Assembly (NCBI GenBank): GCA_009760885.1
Contig: CM019718.1
Location: 31,562,530-31,626,529, forward strand
Reading direction: 5' to 3'
Length of the DNA stretch: 64,000 nt
Source: Achatina immaculata
Lineage: Eukaryota; Mollusca; Gastropoda; Stylommatophora; Achatinidae
In this document: in pieces, positions 57,303-64,000 of the stretch
Position numbering within the stretch: position 1 is the first letter of the stretch
How the letters are laid out: each line of letters begins with the position of its first letter
The notes under the pieces: model-generated
Database searches by the model: none
What the model saw: only the letters and a program-made list of their open reading frames with translations
Told to the model about the DNA's origin: nothing
Translations under genes and position numbers: made by a program

Positions 57303-58555
57303 CTGCAAGTCAAGATAACAAGGTGCAGTTAGATTTATGTGTGTCTTAGTATGACATTTCATCACATCGTATTCACCGTAGCCACAGATTTATACAAAGT
57401 CCAAACATGCTTTTAGCACAAGTTCACACAATCCTTTATCTAAGCTCCTGAAATATAGAAAGTTCTGGAAGCAAAACGTTTGACTGAAGTGTTGTGTAGC
57501 ATCCGCTGCTTTCCTGCAGGTGCCTCTGGCTGTATTAAACTGAATCTGCACATGTTAACTCTTTCACTTCTCAATTATTTTCCATGCCATGCCTGAATAA
57601 ATTTTGGTGTAAAAGTTTTGGCAGAAATAAATTAGAAGGAAGTTAATCTATAATTTTAAAATGCAGGTTGAGTTTGAAATGTGATACTTTTAATTTTGTT
57701 TAGACTTTGCCTAAATACCACTCTGAGCATTATTTTACATAAGCATGCAAGATCTACCAAGCATACCAGTGTTGTTTTGGAGCACAAGAGTTCAAAAGTT
57801 TTGCTCTATGATTACTTAGACATAATGTGACCAACGTTTTATTCAGCATAAACTTTCACACATAAAAATACTAGTTCCCAGGCTCTATATTTATCTAAAT
57901 GTTTCAAAGCTGAATGATGAAGGACAGAATGTCACATGCGCAATTCTTCACTCTTTGAAAATAAAGTTTGTTCACTTTCATTTAAAACCACAACACAGAA
58001 TATACTCCTTCATCAATTATTCAGGAGTTTAACATAAGGGAATCTGCTCTTGTACTGTGCTCAGATATATACAATGGAAGTTAAAGATTACAAATATACC
58101 AATTACAATATGCAGCTCAATTACTTTATATACTCTACTACACAGGGACAAAAAAGTATACTATAAGAAAGAAAAAAGTCATAATATACAAGGACAAAAA
58201 AATACAACACACTAGAACAAAAAAAACCAACAAAAAAAAAAAAGGTTTCATAAGTCAATGAAAGATAGTCTGAACTGTGAAGTAAAGGATTATGAACAGA
58301 AATTTAGTAATGATGATACTGATTGTTGGTCTCCTTTTAACTGAAGATTTCAGTTATTTGTAGCTGAAATCACAGTACGGATCAGGAAATACGGGTACTG
58401 AGCAGGTTATACAGAGACACTCTATCAGCATCAACTCATGAACTTCTATAACCTGAATGTTTGTGTGCTCAAGAAAATGGAGGTCAAGGTCTTATGTCTA
58501 CTTATACATAGACTACTGACTGGTCCGTCATGATTCAAGTGTGACGAGAATGTTT
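57303..58555 (-). other. RALGAPB upstream intron, no recognised element
   Basis: AT-rich. A TTAACTCTTTCAC motif at 57557 resembles a piggyBac-type end, but no partner end was found. Confidence 0.5.
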
Positions 58556-59718
58556 ATACTAAATATTTAAGATCAGGTGTGACACAGGGACTAGGAAGAG
58601 TGTACTTCCTTGCATGCCACACAAGTCTCGTCTCTGAACCTTAAGTGCCCAAGGCACATGGGGCTTCCGCAAGGGTTTTCCACAAATGCCTGTCCTTTGC
58701 TTTTTTTTTCCCCGCTCTTGCTCAGGTGAGCCTCTATTGTTCAATACCTCTCAGTTGCTCTCCATGTCTCTTTTGGTCTACCCTTACTTCTGCTCCACTG
58801 TGGTGTCCATCTTGATGCTATTTTTGGTAGTGAGTTGTTAGTCATCTGGAGCACATGTCCCAACCATCGACAACATCTTTCCTCAATAACTGCTGTCAGT
58901 GGCTTCATCTGCATTTCTGCCAACAACATGTTATTTCTTATGGTGTTTAGCCAAAATATTCTTCGTAAACATTTAGTCAGGAAAGAATTCAGCTTGTTTT
59001 CTATAGTTTTCATGATTTTCCAGCATTCATTTCCATAGAGTAGTACACTTAGAATATTACTCTTAAATACCTGGATTTTCACCTTTATGCTTAGTCTTTT
59101 AGATTTCCATATAGTCCGCAGCACTGCAAAAGCCTGGTTTGTTCTAGTAAGTCTGCTGTTGATGTTCTCTGTGCTGTCTCCATCTTCTGCTACTCTACTG
59201 CCAAGATATACAAATTCATTGACCTCCTCCATTAACTTGTTATCTATTCTCAGTACATTTCTGTTGTTCACATTTTGCTTCATTAACTTTGTCTTTTCTA
59301 CACTGATCTTTAGTCCTATATTGTTAGCATTCTGAGTTAACTTGTTTATTTTATCTTTCATATCTTTGTGGCTGCTTGACAGTAGATAAATGTTGTCCTC
59401 AAAGCCATGGTCCTCCAGTACTACGTCGAGGGTCCATTGTAATCCTCTGCGTTTATCTGAAACTGCCTCCTTCATTCCAGTCTACTGCTAAGATAAATAA
59501 TGTTGGTGATATGCCTGCTTCACTTCTAATTGTACCCTAAAGCTGTTGGAGATGTGTTCTCCACAGACCACTTTGAACTGAAAACCCTCGTATAGGCCTT
59601 TGATGACATTCACTATCTTATGGGGGAGGCTATTCCACCTTAGAATTTTCCACAGTGCATCTTTATTGACATTGTCAAAGGCTTTTTCAAAATCTATGTA
59701 TCTCTTCTATTCCTAATA

Positions 59719-61579
59719 CGAGGGGTGATTGATAAGTTCTCGGCATAAAGTACAACAAATTATTTGTGGACAACTTTTTTGGGTTATTCCTTAACATAGA
59801 TTTAAGTTTATGCACTTAGTCCAGCAATCCTGGAGCATACAGAGACCTTCTTTGTAAACGTCAGCATCTTGTGCCAGTAGAAAGTGGTCTATAGAATGAA
59901 TGACGTCATCATCTGAAGCAAATTTGTGATCACCGAGTTCCTTTTTGAGTTTGGTAAACAGGCAGTAGTCCAAAGGGGCCAAATCTGGGGAATAAGGATG
60001 ATGTTCAAGAAGCTGGAAGCCACTGCTGACTTGTGAACTGGAGCATTGCCTTGATGAAAGATGACTTCTCTCATAAATTTCCCTCGATGCTTTTCCTTCA
60101 ATTTGACTTGCAGTTGCTTCATAAGATTAGTGTAATAGGCCCCGGTGACTGTTCTGCCCTTTTGGTGATAATCTACCAATAGCACACCTTCTGAATCCCA
60201 AAAGATGGAAGCCATCACTTTGCCTGCAGACAGAACCACCCTTGCTTTCTTTGAAGGTGGGGATCCATGATGTTTCCACTACTTTCTGGTTGAAAATGAT
60301 GAACCCAAGTCTCATCCATAGTCACAAATTGCTGAAGAAACTTTTCAGGATCTGCAGAAAAATGGCCAAGATTGTCTCTTGACATCCCCCTGGGAACTAC
60401 TGTGTTAAGAGCACACTTATCTTAACATAGTGTTTGTGAGACAGGGAACATAGATCTGTTTGCTTAAAAACTCTGACCTACTTCTGTAGCCCAGAAACTT
60501 GTAGCAATCAACACTAATTGTAATTGTTATTGTTGTAAAATGTAATGTCAGGTTGGTGGACGGATAGGGACATGGAGATCTCTGGCGGGGATAAGGGAAG
60601 TCTGGTGTGAAACCGATGAATCCAGGACGTGACAAGCCTATGGGTCTTGACAACAATGGCTATCAGAATGATGCAAACAAAACAGAGCCAGTAGACTATA
60701 GGTGGCGGGGAATGGATATCGTTGAAGCCCTCATCAGTCTCCTCATCTCAAAGTCAGTGTGTCTTTGTGGAACTGTCTCAAAACCATCTGACATGGAGAA
60801 GGGACTTACATACAGCCACCAGAGGCTGGAAAACAAAGTTTTGGCCAGACCGCCTACACCACTGTCTTCATGGCAGTCCGAGCAAGACCACAGTCTGCCC
60901 TAGCAAGGAAAGGTGCTGAAGTCGGAGTTACCCAGCCAAAAGGCGCATTGCAAAAATCAGGGTAACACGCATTATCGCTAATGTGAATGAAGAAGAAGAT
61001 GAAGAAGTCTCTTGACATGTTGAGACGCTGCCATTTGTCATCAGCTCCAAGAAGTTTTGGGACCTATAGAGTAGAGAACTTTGTCATTTGAAGATCATTG
61101 TGAATAATAGCATGAACACGTCCCTGGGAGATGCCCAAATCAGTAGCAATGTACCGCTCAGTTAGTCGTCAATCCCCCATTATCATATCATGGATTCTGC
61201 TGGTGGTTTCATTGGTGGTTGCCGTTCTTGGTCTTCCTGGATGGGGATCATCTTCCAGACTCTCCCTTCTACGTTTGAATTGAGCTGCCCTTTTCTTCAC
61301 TGTGCTGTAAGAAGGGGCACTCTCCCCTAGTCTCTACCATATCTTCATGGATCTCCTTCAATGATAAGCCCTTGATGCAGAGGTAGCGAATGACTGCTCG
61401 ATGAGAAATTTTATCCATTTTCTCAATTTCTGCTACCCTTTACTACTTCAGTTGGTTGCAGTTAATTTCTTGAAACTTGGTGTTTAATCTTACATTAACC
61501 TGATCTACAAATGCACTTAATATCAGCTGTGCGTTTAAGTATTTGTACCTTATGGTGAGAACTTATCAATCGCTCCTCG
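59719..61579 (-). mobile_element. mariner transposon, ~1.23 kb without its own insertion
   Basis: Ends CGAGGGGTGATTGATAAGTT (left) and CGAGGAGCGATTGATAAGTT (right, reversed), flanked by TA (59717-59718, 61580-61581). The minus-strand transposase is in pieces: N-terminus on the right (about 61420-61020), catalytic part on the left with MAPLDYCLF and ALDHFLLAQ-like SIDHFLLAQDADVYKEGL. The second catalytic Asp block reads HQGNAPVH (Gly for Asp), and frames are shifted. It is inactive. Confidence 0.92.
60386..61006 (+). mobile_element. 621-bp retroposon of unknown family inside the mariner
   Basis: Exactly duplicated target GTCTCTTGACAT flanks it (60374-60385 and 61007-61018). It ends in a GAA/GAT-rich tail (60988-61006). 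An open frame of 98 codons (60607-60900) starts MKPMNPGRDKPMGLDNNGYQ but matches no protein family I recognise. A truncated LINE or long SINE is most likely. Confidence 0.85.
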
Positions 61580-62101
61580 TATATCTAGTTTGTATCTGTG
61601 CATTTCCTTGATGGTTTGTGCTAGTTTTCCAGTTTGATTAAGTGTTCTTACATTCCAACTGCTTATTTGCATCTTGTGGTTAGGTTCCAGGAGGTCTGCA
61701 ATCGGGCTGGGGACTTCCACAACCTTCATGGGCTTAGTTTTCTGATATGCGTTTCTCCTTCCACCTGTGTATGTTTTTTTCCGTTGCTTCCATTTCTGTA
61801 GCAGTCGGATGGTGTATGCAACAAAAGACAATATCATACCCAACTTCCAAATCACTCTTTGATGATTGCCAGATCAAAGAGGAAGTCTGTGAGAATGTGT
61901 TCTGAATGCTTGAACACTGGTTTCTATTATTTACACATGCCAGAAAGGATAATTTGAAAACAGACAGAAAGTTCAAGGTACTGTAAAAAATCTACTACAA
62001 TCATTTTTCTACACAAGATCATTAAGACTGGCTGCCTACACAAATATAAATTTTAAAGCCTTAACTATCAGATAAGATCTTTCTCAGCATCTAAAATATA
62101 C

Positions 62102-62147
62102 ACTATTTGTGTATATGCAGCATCACTACTACATATACACAAATAGT
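62102..62147. repeat. Perfect 16-bp inverted repeat with 14-base loop
   Basis: ACTATTTGTGTATATG at 62102-62117 is exactly complementary to 62132-62147. It lies in featureless AT-rich intron (61861-63480); nothing else apart from a TA run at 63166-63182 was noted there. Confidence 0.9.
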
Positions 62148-63499
62148 TTTTGGGTATAAGTGTATGTATGTATATATATAATATGTAAGACTAAATATAT
62201 AAATATACACAAAGCCACTGCAATAAAGCTGCGATAACAACTGTTAACTAACTAAAACAAAAGTAGAAACAGCTTTGTTACTTAATGAGCACACAGTTAT
62301 TATGTTTTCAGTTTACACCTTAATCATACAAGAACATAGAGGACAAAGGCATAGGAAAAGAACATAAAATTAAAATTCACATGAATGACATACATATATA
62401 ACAAATATGAATGAAAATAGGGGGGGGGGGGAGGAGCACTTTGCTGTGACTTGAAAGAAACTGTCTCAGAGAGGACACATACATGGAGCATTGTGAATGT
62501 TTAAATGATGACTTGAGGTGTGATAGGCTGGTAGTAAAGAGAAGGTGGGGAAAGCCTCTGAGATTAGGTAGAGTCTGATTTTCTAGAACAACTGTAATAC
62601 TATGTCAAATGACAGAAGTTGCCTGGCACTCAAGAACCATTACATACAGCAATATGGGATGCTGTAACCACAAGATCTGAACTCGAAATTCAACTGTACT
62701 TATCATTCCCTTTCTCCACAATTATACTCTCTCTCTACTAAGTTCCACTCCTTCCTCAAACGTATATTCCAGAACCCTCGCTGTATTATATTACAGATTC
62801 TCTACCCAACCACATTCATTTATTCCACCCACCTTTTTCTCAGCCTGATTACCATTAGGTCCCTCTCTCTCTACTTTCTGCTTTTCCTGCCCCCTCTTTA
62901 CTTTTAAAAATTCACAATACTCAACCATGCACACTCTTGAACACAGCTTCTTGCAAGTCACAGCTAAGTGCTCCTCCCCTTTTTGAAATTCTTTTTCTCC
63001 CATTCTTATTTGTTGTTTATAATTCATGTGAATTTATATTTTTCCTTCTTTCCCTATTTCTTTGTCCTGTTTGTATTTGTATTTTTAAGGTGTAAACTTA
63101 AATGATAAAACTATGAGCTCGTTAAATAACACAGTTGCTCCTGCTTTTACCAGTTTTAATGCTACGATATATATATATATATTACAGTAAAGTATCACCA
63201 CTGGCAGTCCTAACATGCTGTAATGATTGTTACTAATTTTCTATAATCATTATCATTAAATGTCTATAATTCATGATTATAATGATCATTATATAATGTT
63301 CTCTGATGGTTATCATTGATCTTCTATAATAACTGTCATGGTCTATAGCTGTCAATATTAAATTTTCAACAGTGGTCACTATTACTTTCTATAATCATCA
63401 ATAATTGTCTATGGTGACATGATGAATTATTAAGGATGTTAATGGTTAAGGTTACAATTGCAAAGTGATTATTTATAAATCCCCCCTTTTTTTTTCAGG

Positions 63500-63625
63500 A
63501 GTGATATTGACCACATTACACTTTCATGTGCCGAAGGTCATGGAAAATACGGGCCTAACACTGTATTCCTCAGTATACCTTAATGGCATGGAAACGGGAA
63601 TTTTACCTTTAATTTTTTTTTCCGC
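63500..63625 (+). repeat. SINE 3' half, same family as 46262
   Basis: GTGATATTGACCACATTACA, GCCGAAGGTCATGGAAAATA and CGGGCCTAACACTGTATTCC follow the order of the SINE copy at 16500-16600. The tRNA-like head is missing. Confidence 0.6.
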
Positions 63626-63761
63626 TGTAATACAACATGACCCTCACGGAGCATGAGAGTTTAAACTTTCTTAAGACAATGACCGGGTGTAAGGATCTTC
63701 AACAGGCTCCTGTGCACATTTGTATTGTTTTTTATTGTGATTATGAATTGCTAACCTAAGG

Positions 63762-63941
63762 CAGTGTTTTTCAAACGGTGTGCCACGGGGACATGTGCTG
63801 CCACATTTGGTTATAAAAATATTTTCCTTCACATTATACTTCTCATTTATGGTTAATATGAACACAGGTCACAGGTGTGTGCCATGACAGAAATTTCCCT
63901 TGTCAGGTGTGCCAAAGTCTGTACAATTTTGAGAATCACTG
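63762..63941. mobile_element. hAT-type MITE with perfect 8-bp target duplication
   Basis: A 180-bp element with ends CAGTGTTTTTCAAACGGTGT (left) and CAGTGATTCTCAAAATTGTA (right, reversed). ACCTAAGG is exactly duplicated at 63754-63761 and 63942-63949. CAGTG ends and 8-bp duplications are hallmarks of hAT elements. No ORF. Confidence 0.92.
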
Positions 63942-64000
63942 ACCTAAGGAGTTCTCATCATGAGATTTGCTTTTTTTAAACTTTCTTTACTGAAGAGCCA

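Larger units (their letters stand above)
58559..61860 (-). mobile_element. Internally deleted LINE (RTE/CFDP2-like) interrupted by a mariner element
   Basis: Right part (61860-61582): start of an endonuclease domain, SSWNVRTLNQTGKLAQ to YKLDI. Left part (59716-58559): RYIDFEKAFDNVNKDALWKI, then across a frameshift IYLLSSSHKDM, FVYLGSRVAEDGDSTENI and RWLGHVLQM. The catalytic FADD box reads FEDN, so polymerase activity is lost. Removing the mariner joins LDI to LGIEE, the normal endonuclease sequence; most of the endonuclease and linker is deleted just after it. Confidence 0.88.

Noticed and set aside
54521..55375. 284-codon minus-strand ORF as a repeat protein
   Set aside because: Coincides with a 60-bp minisatellite in the intron between exons at 57069 and 52076; its ends run into unrelated sequence and no splice or start signals support it.
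57557..57610. TTAACTCTTTCAC as the end of a fourth piggyBac-type element
   Set aside because: No matching inverted end followed by TTAA was found nearby, and internal sequence does not resemble the other copies.
57303..64000. N-terminal exons of RALGAPB
   Set aside because: No minus-strand segment resembling the conserved first ~220 residues was found; candidates all fall within LINE or mariner sequence.

Overview
The window is animal nuclear DNA. It is AT-rich and intron-dense, and full of minisatellites, non-LTR retrotransposon pieces, Tc1/mariner, piggyBac and hAT elements, and tRNA-derived SINEs. Nothing prokaryotic is visible. The repeat mix and the protein divergence from vertebrates suggest a protostome invertebrate, most likely a mollusc, possibly a gastropod. 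That placement is inference.

One host gene fills most of the window. On the minus strand, from 57302 down to 5610, I could assemble 25 exons by protein similarity and splice sites. Every junction has an AG acceptor, a GT donor and matching phase. The product is the ortholog of RALGAPB, the beta (non-catalytic) subunit of the Ral GTPase-activating complex. About 1,297 codons and the stop codon are present. The first ~200-230 residues and the promoter lie beyond the right edge. A possible 26th, phase-neutral cassette exon lies at 16884-16964.

Layout from left to right: 1-980, endonuclease part of a LINE running off the left edge; 1041-5609, minisatellites, a LINE tail and the probable 3' UTR; 5610-20193, the C-terminal half of the gene (Rap/Ran-GAP-like region), each intron with its own minisatellite or MITE; 20194-34581, a 14.4-kb intron holding two Tc1-like elements, a piggyBac-type element, a hAT-like MITE, a SINE and several arrays; 34582-52076, the middle exons with LINE tails, SINEs, a piggyBac/solo-LTR cluster and more arrays; 52077-57068, an intron with a LINE reverse transcriptase and 44-, 60- and ~22-bp arrays; 57069-57302, the first exon in the window; 57303-64000, upstream intron with a three-level transposon nest and a hAT MITE with perfect 8-bp target duplications.

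The least expected pattern is how tandem repeats relate to exon edges. The stop codon, two donors and one acceptor of RALGAPB are the outermost units of minisatellites. Two further exon/intron boundaries have degenerate duplicate copies nearby that keep the AG but read into a stop. No new enzymatic or defence system was found.
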